Positions 1-5,833 of a stretch of 8,649 bases of DNA are shown here, piece by piece. A program made the position numbers and the translations under genes. The notes under the pieces were generated by a model that was not told the origin of the DNA, ran no database searches, and saw only the letters and a list, made by a program, of their open reading frames with translations. Within the stretch, counting starts at the first letter, position 1. Each line of letters opens with the position of its first letter. The stretch is from Spirochaetota bacterium (lineage in GTDB: Bacteria; Spirochaetota; GWE2-31-10; MWDO01): NCBI GenBank assembly GCA_017998755.1, contig JAGOCL010000087.1, positions 1-8,649 of the forward strand. The letters are read 5' to 3'.

Positions 1-456
1 CGCGACGATCTCGTCGAGTTTCCGATCGATTTCGCGCTTTTTCATACCTAATATCGTACCATTCAGGTATATATTCTCTCTACCGGTAAGCTCGGCGTGA
101 AAACCCGTGCCTACTTCCAGAAGAGATGCGATGCGTCCTTTGACTTTAATCTGCCCTTTTGTCGGCGTGGTAATCCGGGATAAAATTTTCAGCAAAGTCG
201 ATTTGCCGGCGCCGTTTCTACCAATGATGCCGACCAGATCTCCTCTGTTTATATCGAACGACACGTCGCTTAGCGCGTAGAACTTGCCGTGTTTGTAGTC
301 CTTTTTCCCCGACAGCGACATCGGGGCGTTAGGATCCTCTTTGCCGCGAACTCTAGCCCACCACGACTGCAAGTCCTGATACAAAGTACCGTATCCGATT
401 GTTCCGAGATTGTACTCTTTATAAACGTTTTCCGCTCTAATTACTACTTCCGACAT
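1..456 (-). CDS. wzt: Polysaccharide ABC exporter ATPase (Wzt-like), 3' part outside window
   Basis: This is the N-terminal 152 residues of the ATPase that powers export of O-antigen-type or capsular polysaccharide across the inner membrane, with the Wzm permease. The frame stays open to base 1, so the C-terminal part (ABC signature, Walker B, any glycan-binding domain) is missing. Seen in the translation: Walker A GRNGAGKST at residues 79-87, an N-terminal insert with QSWWARVRGKEDP at 30-42, and LLEVGTGFHAELTGRENIY at 112-130, typical of the polysaccharide-export subfamily. The start ATG (454-456) has GGAG five bases upstream. The gene has its own promoter (493-521) and is CpG-rich, about half G+C by eye near base 1. 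Family assignment is firm; the exported glycan is unknown. Its partner gene wzm lies 5.4 kb away instead of adjacent. Confidence 0.93.
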   Translation of the reverse strand, partial: MSEVVIRAENVYKEYNLGTIGYGTLYQDLQSWWARVRGKEDPNAPMSLSGKKDYKHGKFYALSDVSFDINRGDLVGIIGRNGAGKSTLLKILSRITTPTKGQIKVKGRIASLLEVGTGFHAELTGRENIYLNGTILGMKKREIDRKLDEIVA

Positions 457-492
457 TACCTCTCCACATTAACAGTTGAAAATATCTATGGA

Positions 493-521
493 ATTATATC
501 GTATTAAAACAATTAATGCAA
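493..521 (-). promoter_or_regulatory. Sigma-70-like promoter for wzt
   Basis: On the minus strand, TTGCAT (516-521) and a perfect TATAAT (493-498) are separated by exactly 17 bases. The predicted transcript begins near 486, leaving a leader of about 30 bases before the wzt start. This would let wzt be expressed despite its separation from wzm. Found by eye only. Confidence 0.6.
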
Positions 522-553
522 TATGAAGATGAAAAAATATAAAAATCAACTTG

Positions 554-611
554 GGCGAAGGCGGGAATCCGCCGTAACCTTATATACCGCGTTATGTCAA
601 ATTCCCGCGCC
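554..611. repeat. Bulged inverted repeat after the antitoxin gene, possible terminator
   Basis: GGCG (554-557) and CGGGAAT (562-568) pair with ATTCCCG (601-607) and CGCC (608-611), giving an 11-bp stem with a four-base bulge (558-561). Inside, TAAC (575-578) can pair with GTTA (591-594). A competing hairpin is GGCGG (560-564) with CCGCC (569-573). It starts just after the stop codon of the antitoxin gene and may end that transcript, but no clear T-run directly follows a stem, so the terminator reading is weak. Confidence 0.4.
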
Positions 612-615
612 GACT

Positions 616-891
616 TTATATTTCAATTTTAATTTTATTTTCTGTATATTGATGAACTAATATACCAATTAATGTTTGATATGCAACTCCGGATTCTAAT
701 GATTTTGCCTTTAATTTTATTAAATCTTTTTCTGATAATCTTATACTTATATGCTTTGATTTGTTTATTAAATTATTAGCTATTTCTTTTGCTTTTAAAA
801 TATCGTTAGTTTTCGTTTTTGATTGAATTAATTTACTTTTGTTATAATTTTCAAGAATTTCCATTTCTTCATAATCATATTGATTATTCAT
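616..891 (-). CDS. BrnA-like antitoxin (CopG/ribbon-helix-helix type)
   Basis: This is the probable antitoxin that neutralises the BrnT-like toxin encoded just upstream and represses the shared promoter. The C-terminal half carries the hallmark HISIRLSEKDLIKLKAKSLE, followed by GVAYQTLIGILVHQY. That matches the ribbon-helix-helix CopG-type antitoxins that pair with BrnT-family toxins; the N-terminal half is charged and probably toxin-binding. A GTG at 898-900 would add three residues, but AGGGGTG lies six bases before the ATG at 889-891, so I take that ATG (91 residues). It overlaps the toxin gene by eight bases, which indicates translational coupling. Toxin-before-antitoxin order is the usual one for BrnT/BrnA. 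Confidence 0.85.
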   Translation of the reverse strand: MNNQYDYEEMEILENYNKSKLIQSKTKTNDILKAKEIANNLINKSKHISIRLSEKDLIKLKAKSLESGVAYQTLIGILVHQYTENKIKIEI

Positions 892-1171
892 TTTTTTCAC
901 CCCTATTAAAATATTGTTTTGTAGCTTTTCTACTTGGAATTATTGTTTTTAAAAATATATTGTCTTCATTTTCAATAAATGGAACTAAATAAATATAATC
1001 ATTTAATTCTATTTCATAAATTTTCTGACTTGGATATTTCTCTTGATTTGAATGTTCATAAACATCTACAATTTTATCTTCAAAAATTGCAATTACAATT
1101 TCTTCAAAACTTATATTTCTTTCATTTATCAATATTTTGTTCTTTTCAGTATTCCAATTGAAATCTTTCAT
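884..1171 (-). CDS. BrnT-like toxin (predicted ribonuclease)
   Basis: This is the probable toxin of a type II toxin-antitoxin pair. BrnT proteins are small RelE-fold-like ribonucleases that block translation. The 95-residue product begins FNWNTEKNKILINERNISFEEIV (residues 4-26), which fits the BrnT N-terminal pattern W-x-x-x-K-N-...-R-x-x-SFEEA. Further on are KYPSQKIYEIE and YIYLVPFIENEDNIFLKTIIPSRKATKQYF, the BrnT/DUF4258-like C-terminal strands. Length is normal. The ATG at 1169-1171 has no recognisable ribosome site, and the predicted transcription start falls almost on it, so the mRNA may be leaderless. The CpG-poor sequence differs from the exporter genes and suggests horizontal acquisition. 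I am confident about the family; ribonuclease activity is inferred. Confidence 0.85.
   Translation of the reverse strand: MKDFNWNTEKNKILINERNISFEEIVIAIFEDKIVDVYEHSNQEKYPSQKIYEIELNDYIYLVPFIENEDNIFLKTIIPSRKATKQYFNRGEKNE
898..904 (-). promoter_or_regulatory. Ribosome binding site that decides the antitoxin start
   Basis: AGGGGTG on the minus strand is followed by six A residues and then the ATG at 889-891. The alternative GTG start (898-900) is part of this motif itself, so it would have no room for ribosome pairing. The site lies inside the end of the toxin gene. Confidence 0.6.
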
Positions 1172-1177
1172 GAATAT

Positions 1178-1206
1178 AACATAATACTTTGTATATACAA
1201 TGTCAA
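1178..1206 (-). promoter_or_regulatory. Promoter of the BrnT/BrnA operon
   Basis: On the minus strand a perfect TTGACA (1201-1206) is followed after 17 bases by TATGTT (1178-1183). Transcription would start near 1171, at or next to the toxin ATG. The spacer contains a 12-bp palindrome annotated separately as the likely operator. Confidence 0.55.
1189..1200. promoter_or_regulatory. Likely BrnA operator, 12-bp perfect palindrome
   Basis: TTGTATATACAA is a perfect palindrome lying between the -35 and -10 boxes of the toxin-antitoxin promoter. Ribbon-helix-helix antitoxins commonly bind short palindromes overlapping their own promoter, so this is the best candidate for autorepression. The palindrome is seen directly; its role is inferred. 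Confidence 0.5.
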
Positions 1207-1227
1207 TATAATATAAAGAAAAACCGT

Positions 1228-1335
1228 AATCCGTCAGTTTTATGGGTATATAGAATCTTGGGGACGGTAAGCGTCTCGCTTGCCGCTCTTTTTGACAGCC
1301 GAGACGGCTGTCGTCCCCAAAAATCCGACGGATTT
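1228..1335. repeat. Multi-hairpin intergenic element (three-way-junction fold)
   Basis: This is a CpG-rich palindromic element between the nucleotidyltransferase and toxin genes. Nested pairings: AATCCGTC (1228-1235) with GACGGATT (1327-1334); TTGGGGACG (1258-1266) with CGTCCCCAA (1312-1320), perfect over nine bases. Two hairpins sit inside: GTAAGCG (1267-1273) with CGCTTGC (1277-1283), including one G-T pair, and GACAGCCG (1294-1301) with CGGCTGTC (1305-1312), perfect with an AGA loop and sharing base 1312 with the outer stem. AAATCCG/CGGATTT (1321-1327, 1329-1335) can also fold alone and may serve as a weak terminator after the nucleotidyltransferase gene. It resembles a REP- or MITE-like dispersed repeat, but only one copy is in the window and I see no clear target duplication. 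Confidence 0.6.
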
Positions 1336-1350
1336 CAAAATTCTCAAATC

Positions 1351-2016
1351 TTAAAACATCTTTACATTCTCTTCTTCATTCAATATATTTTTTACTATTT
1401 CTCTTATTCTTATTTTCGATTTCTCAATAAAAATATCGCCTTTAGCATTTATCCTATCAAATAATACTGTTGGAAACGACTGAATTCTGTCCGCAAGAAA
1501 ATCTATTTCAAAATAACATTTCTTCTTAGCGATTTCGATAATTTCTTTCCAGCTAAAATTATAATTCATAGAAATAGAACAAATATCAAATACGTCTTTC
1601 GGCTCGTCTCTGCTAATAACGGCTGTGATTTTATTTGCAAGAATATTAAAAATATTGTCTATTTTATACCCCTCTTTAGATCTCTCAATTTTATTGTAAC
1701 GAAAAACTCTGTCGTTTACGAAATCTATTTTTAATTTCTTATTAAATAATATCCTAATAAAATCTCTTGTATCGACTAAATATTCAAAATAAAGCTGTTT
1801 GCTTTTTAGAAATTCAAAATATTCCCTCGCATAATCTCTAAATAAGTCGTTATCGTTACAAAAAAAATCCAGATCGTCGGAATAACGATAATCCAAATAA
1901 AATCTATGAATACAAGTTCCGCCGGTTAAATAAAATCCGGTATCTATTTCTTTTAGGGTATTTAACACAACGTCCTGTTCCGAATACAAAATATCATAAT
2001 CGGCTATACCTTCCAT
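1351..2016 (-). CDS. AbiEii-like nucleotidyltransferase, probable toxin
   Basis: A 221-residue protein of the AbiEii/AbiGii nucleotidyltransferase family, which acts as toxin in type IV-like or phage-defence toxin-antitoxin pairs by adding nucleotides to RNA acceptors. Seen: the family GGT motif in YLTGGTCIHRFYL (residues 29-41, usually GGTAL), the metal-binding motif R44-x-S-x-D48-L-D50-F, a likely third acidic residue D98 in LKIDFV, and the downstream helix with K129, R136 and KDVFDI (140-145). All catalytic positions appear intact. Start ATG at 2014-2016 has AAGGG about eight bases upstream and overlaps the preceding small gene by 13 bases, indicating coupled translation. CpG use is closer to the host-like genes than to the exported-protein cassette. 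The AbiE-type family call is strong; defence function is inferred. Confidence 0.85.
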   Translation of the reverse strand: MEGIADYDILYSEQDVVLNTLKEIDTGFYLTGGTCIHRFYLDYRYSDDLDFFCNDNDLFRDYAREYFEFLKSKQLYFEYLVDTRDFIRILFNKKLKIDFVNDRVFRYNKIERSKEGYKIDNIFNILANKITAVISRDEPKDVFDICSISMNYNFSWKEIIEIAKKKCYFEIDFLADRIQSFPTVLFDRINAKGDIFIEKSKIRIREIVKNILNEEENVKMF

Positions 2017-2306
2017 GGTCTAATCCCTTCGTTCGGCTCTCTAAATAATACAGATAAAACTAATTTTATTCGTTCGGATATTCTTTTATCGTTAACATTT
2101 TTCGGTAGATATTCTTTGATTTTCTCATTTGAATAGAGAGATTTCAATTTCGCGCTTGGAAAAGAACTGTTTGATAGTATTTTATAGACTAAAAATTTAT
2201 TAAACGATACGTCGTTAGCCCTAATATTTTTTTCTATAGTCTTGACGTCAACATTGTAATCGTTCCAGAAGCATTCATCAATAATATCTTTGATTTTATC
2301 CCGCAT
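2004..2306 (-). CDS. Small partner of the AbiEii-like protein, putative antitoxin
   Basis: A 100-residue cytoplasmic protein encoded immediately before the nucleotidyltransferase, with a 13-base overlap. By position it is the presumed antitoxin or regulator. I do not recognise a named domain. It lacks the length and winged-helix start expected of a classical AbiEi antitoxin (about 200-280 residues). It is rich in Lys, Asn and Ile, probably mostly helical, with FNKFLVYKILSNSSFPSAKL in the middle and a short EPNEGIRPWKV tail. Small helical proteins of this kind are often found beside AbiEii-type enzymes, but that is recollection and not a domain match. Start ATG at 2304-2306 is preceded by AAGAAG and an in-frame stop lies a few codons upstream, which supports the start. 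Confidence 0.7.
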   Translation of the reverse strand: MRDKIKDIIDECFWNDYNVDVKTIEKNIRANDVSFNKFLVYKILSNSSFPSAKLKSLYSNEKIKEYLPKNVNDKRISERIKLVLSVLFREPNEGIRPWKV

Positions 2307-2335
2307 ATATCTTCTTTACTAATTCTTCCATATAA

Positions 2336-2434
2336 TTACATTTTACATTTCGTATCTAAAAAAACTTTTAATGCGATATTTTTTAATAACTCAAGATATT
2401 TCTTTTCGTATTCGTAGTTTACCGAACAACCCAT
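2336..2434 (-). pseudogene. Short reading frame X, host-side copy (N-terminal remnant)
   Basis: A 32-residue frame, MGCSVNYEYEKKYLELLKNI..., starts one base after the stop of the broken wzm tail and ends KCKM-stop. It has the start context of its sister at 5711-5833: AGGG about six bases before ATG. The two agree up to residue 28 and then diverge at the repeat edge. Reading past the stop in the same frame gives LYGRISKED, faintly reminiscent of the LFGSRARGD motif of small MNT nucleotidyltransferases, so X may be the decayed start of such a gene. That last point is speculative. Confidence 0.4.
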
Positions 2435-2500
2435 CTCACACCCTATCCATAAAAGTTTTTTCTACTTTCTCAAACATTAACACTCCGACTATAAATAACC
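2352..2500. repeat. 149-bp direct repeat, copy A
   Basis: Aligns without gaps to 5751-5899 (offset 3399) with 13 mismatches. Bases 2415-2489 are identical in both copies. The repeat covers the wzm C-terminal codons and the first 28 codons of frame X. Its left arm (2352-2414) keeps three CpGs at 2374, 2407 and 2413 that are CpA in copy B; its right arm past 2489 is AT-rich and diverges from wzm. Confidence 0.95.
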
Positions 2501-2516
2501 TCAATTCAAAATCCAT
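2436..2516 (-). pseudogene. Broken 3' end of a second wzm copy
   Basis: A 26-codon frame ends GVLMFEKVEKTFMDRV, identical to the last 16 residues of the complete Wzm permease. Upstream it reads MDFELRLFIV, where the intact gene has TLGIFVV, so similarity fades within about seven codons and an in-frame stop precedes it. It is a fragment, not a functional permease. It marks the far side of the repeat-flanked cassette. Confidence 0.8.
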
Positions 2517-2539
2517 ATATATAGTTTGATTTTAGATAT

Positions 2540-3781
2540 TTATTCATTGTATGTAAATACATTTCCCTCGCCAGCATTGATATTTATATCAAAATAGTAT
2601 ATATTATTCTTTTTATAATCAGGAATTCTTTGTAAGTAATTTAAAACTATCAGATTACCATAATCGCTCACAAAAAAATCCTTTTCTTCAAATTTTTCTT
2701 TAATAAAAACAATAAGTCTAAATGGAAGAACAGTATAATTTTTATATATCTTATTGTCGATATATAAAGACATTTTTATTAAATTTCCACAAATCTTTGA
2801 TTTGGTAAAAGTCGATGGATAAACAAGTCTATCAGTTTCTATAAAATTTTCCTCATATTGCAACACGCCAATACATTCAAAATTATCTCTAGAATTGTCA
2901 ACTAAATTTATTGTTAAATCCATCTTTGTCATTGATGTGATACTATCTATTGAAAAATAATTTACTTTATAGAAAATAATTGGTTTACCATTATCGCCAG
3001 TAAAATTTAGTTTGTTTTCACTCCACTCACTAACATTAAATATTATTTCTTCAATGTTTATATCTGTTTCATTCATTTTATTAATATTTATTTGAAATTT
3101 TTGATTATTAATATTATAATAGTAGCTTCCTATAAAAATATCATTTGGATAATTACTTAGTAAAACCCTAATTGAATTATCTCTGTTTAATTTAAAAACC
3201 ATCATACCGGGTACGTTATCAATTTTTACATTACCGCTAAAAATTCCTAAGATATCGTTTGATGTTAAAAGTTTAATAACGGGCTTCAATATATATCCAA
3301 CGCCTTCGTTATAAACAATTGATTCAGATGCAATAAAATCAAAAGTAAATTCAAACAATTTACCGTTTTGAAGGTTAAAAGAGCCGTCAAATTTTAATCC
3401 GCTTTGTTCTCCACTAGGTATTTTTAATTCAAATTCTTCATTTCCAACAATAATTTTATTATTATTACTAAGAACTAATCTTACTTGTGTATAAATTCCG
3501 GATGGAATTGTTATATCAGACAATAAAACTGGATTATTTTCGGTAACACTCAATATATTAATCTCTTTTAATGTATTCATAATATTAACAATATTACCAT
3601 TTTCTGATAAAAGATTAATTTCTTTAACTTGCAATATCACATCTTTAATTTCAACATTATTTAAAGGAAAATCGTGAATTCTTACGACGACTCTGCATTC
3701 TTCTCTATTTTCTAAGTCATTATTACTGCAATTAAAAAACACAAATAATAATATCAATAAAATATTTTTAATAATAGTCAT
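2540..3781 (-). CDS. DUF4382-containing lipoprotein
   Basis: A predicted membrane-anchored lipoprotein of 413 residues. A hydrophobic N-terminus (residues 3-16) leads to FVFFNC, a relaxed lipobox with Cys18 as the lipidation site. A DUF4382 domain follows, roughly residues 28-172. Its family pattern is visible as VVVRIHDFPLNNVEIKDV, IPSGIYTQVRLVL, LKIPSGEQSGLKF and VGYILKPVIKL. The rest (175-413) is probably beta-rich and I do not recognise it. DUF4382 proteins are secreted and of unknown function. I reject the upstream ATG at 3791-3793 because GGAGG (3787-3791) overlaps it and sits five bases before the ATG at 3779-3781. It is last in a tight three-gene operon, 31 bases after the preceding gene. 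CpG is nearly absent, unlike the exporter genes. Confidence 0.85.
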   Translation of the reverse strand: MTIIKNILLILLFVFFNCSNNDLENREECRVVVRIHDFPLNNVEIKDVILQVKEINLLSENGNIVNIMNTLKEINILSVTENNPVLLSDITIPSGIYTQVRLVLSNNNKIIVGNEEFELKIPSGEQSGLKFDGSFNLQNGKLFEFTFDFIASESIVYNEGVGYILKPVIKLLTSNDILGIFSGNVKIDNVPGMMVFKLNRDNSIRVLLSNYPNDIFIGSYYYNINNQKFQININKMNETDINIEEIIFNVSEWSENKLNFTGDNGKPIIFYKVNYFSIDSITSMTKMDLTINLVDNSRDNFECIGVLQYEENFIETDRLVYPSTFTKSKICGNLIKMSLYIDNKIYKNYTVLPFRLIVFIKEKFEEKDFFVSDYGNLIVLNYLQRIPDYKKNNIYYFDININAGEGNVFTYNE

Positions 3782-3786
3782 AAAAT

Positions 3787-3791
3787 CCTCC
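3787..3791 (-). promoter_or_regulatory. Ribosome binding site that decides the DUF4382 gene start
   Basis: GGAGG followed by ATTTT and then the ATG at 3779-3781. The longer reading from the ATG at 3791-3793 would put this strong site inside the coding sequence and leave a charged MEDF extension ahead of the signal peptide. Confidence 0.8.
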
Positions 3792-3812
3792 ATGAAATTT
3801 TATACAAAATAA

Positions 3813-4619
3813 TTATTTTAATGGCATCCATTGAAATAATAAATAATCAGACAAAATTGTATTTGATCTTTTTTTTAATTCTTCTTTATATTTAAAGAAA
3901 TTTATAAATTTATCAATATCTTCCTCAGAGGACAACTTGTATATTCTCATATCTTTTTTTTTACCTAAGTGATCACGAACAGTATTATCTATCAAATTAA
4001 CATTTCGGGTCTTAGCGCCTATACATAATGGATTAATTAAGTAAATATCAACCGGATTTCGATTTTCCGATTCTTTATTTACTGATATTGCCCAAAACCA
4101 ATCTAAATAAGCATAGTTAATCATGCTTGTCCTACGAGGTTTAAAGAATGGTTTTATATCGCCAATTTTATAAGATGATGTATCGACATACCTCTTTAAA
4201 CATTCAAGGGCTTCTTCCTTTTTAAGATACCATATTAATTTCTCTTCAATAAAACTTGCCGTTTTTAAATGATTACCAGTAAATGCATTATACTCGCCTG
4301 CAGCGGCAATAGAGTTAGTTTTTAAAGATTTAATGTATATGACATAAATATATTTAGGAGATTTAGTTGATATTTCCATATTTTCAAGTAATATAATACT
4401 ATCAAAGGAATACTCGCCTTCACAAGATAGTCTCTCAAAATATCGAATCTGTTTATTATTTCTTGCTATTTTAATCCATTTAGATAAAATATTCCATTCG
4501 CTCATTATTCCTTCAACTTGAGTAACTGTATTTACTCGACTTTTTATATCCTCTAAATCCTCGGAATATAAAAAAATGTTAAAAATAATAAACATTAATA
4601 AAAATAAATTTCTTTTCAT
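3813..4619 (-). CDS. Exported protein of unknown family
   Basis: A 268-residue protein with a clear N-terminal signal sequence: MKRN, then the hydrophobic stretch LFLLMFIIFNIFLY (residues 5-18), with likely cleavage near YS-ED (19-21). No cysteine stands at the cleavage site, so it is probably periplasmic or secreted and not lipidated. I recognise no domain. The mature part is rich in Lys, Tyr and Ile, with a mixed alpha/beta look, and contains SIAAAGEYNAFTGNHLKTA (103-121), FFKPRR (158-163) and a lysine-rich C-terminal region. AGGAG lies six bases before the ATG at 4617-4619. It follows the peptidase-like gene by 19 bases and precedes the DUF4382 gene by 31, so the three are very likely cotranscribed and may work together in the envelope. 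Confidence 0.8.
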   Translation of the reverse strand: MKRNLFLLMFIIFNIFLYSEDLEDIKSRVNTVTQVEGIMSEWNILSKWIKIARNNKQIRYFERLSCEGEYSFDSIILLENMEISTKSPKYIYVIYIKSLKTNSIAAAGEYNAFTGNHLKTASFIEEKLIWYLKKEEALECLKRYVDTSSYKIGDIKPFFKPRRTSMINYAYLDWFWAISVNKESENRNPVDIYLINPLCIGAKTRNVNLIDNTVRDHLGKKKDMRIYKLSSEEDIDKFINFFKYKEELKKRSNTILSDYLLFQWMPLK

Positions 4620-4638
4620 TTTTTTCTCCTCATTATAT

Positions 4639-5721
4639 TTACCACATATATATATTTGATATCCCCGCGTTATAAATTATTGCTAGAGCGTTATATTTGA
4701 AAAACAACTCCTCATGTGTCATTGTCTGATCTATTAGAATTCTTTCCAAATCTGAAGCCGAATCCAAATAATAATAAAGAATATCATCTATAGCTGAATT
4801 TCCCAAATTATTTACAACATTATCAAAACTGTTATATCTCTCAAAATCAAAATTATACATTAATCCATAAATTACCATTACATGCCCACAATTGTTTAAT
4901 GAAACATCCTCAATATTACCTTGAAAACCTACAATAACTGGACTTTTTGGCACACGCTTTAATGATTTATATAAAATATCAGTAAGGTGCAAATATGGCG
5001 TAGGCGGCCATTCTACTGTAAAAATATCTTTCTTATCTATCTGTCTCCATCCATCGCTATAATAATTAACACTCTGGAATTCATTTAACGCTCTTGATAT
5101 TTCATCTCCAGTCAAACCATAATTAAGCATGTAATCTTGGGATTTTATGTTATAAACTTCATAAAAATTTACCATTTCTTTTAGGTTTGGTCTTGTCCAT
5201 TCATAGATTTTTGGATAGTATCCATCATTATCATAAAATCTTAACAATTTTAGCCATGTTGCAGTACAAGCAACACCGCATAAATTATTTGGAATAAAAA
5301 AAGTATCATTATCATATTGCCTAGTAAAAGTATCTTTCACTAGTCCTTGTTCGGTAGAAAAACCAATTGAAATAAATAAATTTTTTAATTCAGACTCAAA
5401 TGTTTGATCTGACAATTTATATTCAATCCCCTTTGAATCCAATGAATAACTACTTGTTAAATAAGTTTTATTCATAATATCATTTTCAACTTTAAAAAGT
5501 ATAAAATTATAACTATCAATATCTAAGGTTTTCGGTATAGGTTCATCATTAACTTTTAATGTTTTATAAAACACATCCGTATTTACAATATTATTGTCAT
5601 AATTATCGCCATCTCCATAGCCTGAAATATAAATTCTTTTTCTAGAATTATCACATGCCATCAATACTAATATGTATAAAATAATTGATAAAAATACTTT
5701 AAATAATTTTTTAATTACCAT
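4639..5721 (-). CDS. Lipoprotein with C39-like (papain-fold) cysteine peptidase domain
   Basis: A predicted lipoprotein of 360 residues. A hydrophobic signal (residues 5-21) ends LVLMAC, with Cys23 as lipidation site. The region 140-325 resembles Peptidase_C39_2-type papain-fold domains. Cys148 in NNLCGVACTATWLKLLRFYDNDG occupies the place of the family's CGPAA nucleophile motif. PVIVGFQGN...NNCGHVMVIYGL follows, with His280 as the expected catalytic histidine, and Asp320 in YYYLDSAS is a candidate third residue. It might cleave a peptide or act as a peptidoglycan- or peptide-bond hydrolase in the envelope, but substrate and activity are unknown. GGAGG lies four bases before ATG (5719-5721). 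It is first in the cassette operon. No convincing promoter of its own is visible, so readthrough from wzm is likely. Confidence 0.82.
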   Translation of the reverse strand: MVIKKLFKVFLSIILYILVLMACDNSRKRIYISGYGDGDNYDNNIVNTDVFYKTLKVNDEPIPKTLDIDSYNFILFKVENDIMNKTYLTSSYSLDSKGIEYKLSDQTFESELKNLFISIGFSTEQGLVKDTFTRQYDNDTFFIPNNLCGVACTATWLKLLRFYDNDGYYPKIYEWTRPNLKEMVNFYEVYNIKSQDYMLNYGLTGDEISRALNEFQSVNYYSDGWRQIDKKDIFTVEWPPTPYLHLTDILYKSLKRVPKSPVIVGFQGNIEDVSLNNCGHVMVIYGLMYNFDFERYNSFDNVVNNLGNSAIDDILYYYLDSASDLERILIDQTMTHEELFFKYNALAIIYNAGISNIYMW

Positions 5722-5833
5722 TTTTCCTCCAAAAAATATACACTATGTCCGTATCTGAAAAAGTTTTTAACACAATATTTTTTAATAACTCTTGATATTT
5801 CTTTTCATATTCATAGTTTACCGAACAACCCAT
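5711..5833 (-). CDS. Short reading frame X, cassette-side copy
   Basis: A 40-residue frame (MGCSVNYEYEKKYQELLKNI...) begins one base after the wzm stop codon. AGGG six to seven bases ahead, within the last wzm codons, makes coupled translation likely. It matches the frame at 2336-2434 up to residue 28, then differs, and ends inside the start of the C39-like lipoprotein gene. Because both copies lose similarity at the repeat edge, this is probably the truncated start of a gene once following wzm, though a genuine small coupled protein cannot be excluded. No family is recognised. Confidence 0.4.
   Translation of the reverse strand: MGCSVNYEYEKKYQELLKNIVLKTFSDTDIVYIFWRKNGN

Noticed and set aside
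289..507. Plus-strand open frame of 72 codons
   Set aside because: It lies mostly antisense to the well-supported wzt gene and has no family resemblance.
979..1161. Plus-strand open frame of 60 codons
   Set aside because: Antisense to the BrnT-like gene and composed of low-complexity Leu/Phe/Ser residues.
1321..1335. Intrinsic terminator after the nucleotidyltransferase gene
   Set aside because: The palindrome has only one central base, so a realistic RNA stem is about five bases; kept as part of the larger element instead.
1189..1464. Plus-strand open frame of 91 codons
   Set aside because: It runs through the palindromic element and antisense to the end of the nucleotidyltransferase gene; no ribosome site or recognisable protein.
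5722..5790. Possible separate promoter for the exported-protein cassette (TATATT just before the first gene)
   Set aside because: The box would sit about ten bases from the ribosome site and has no -35 partner at proper spacing; readthrough from wzm is simpler.
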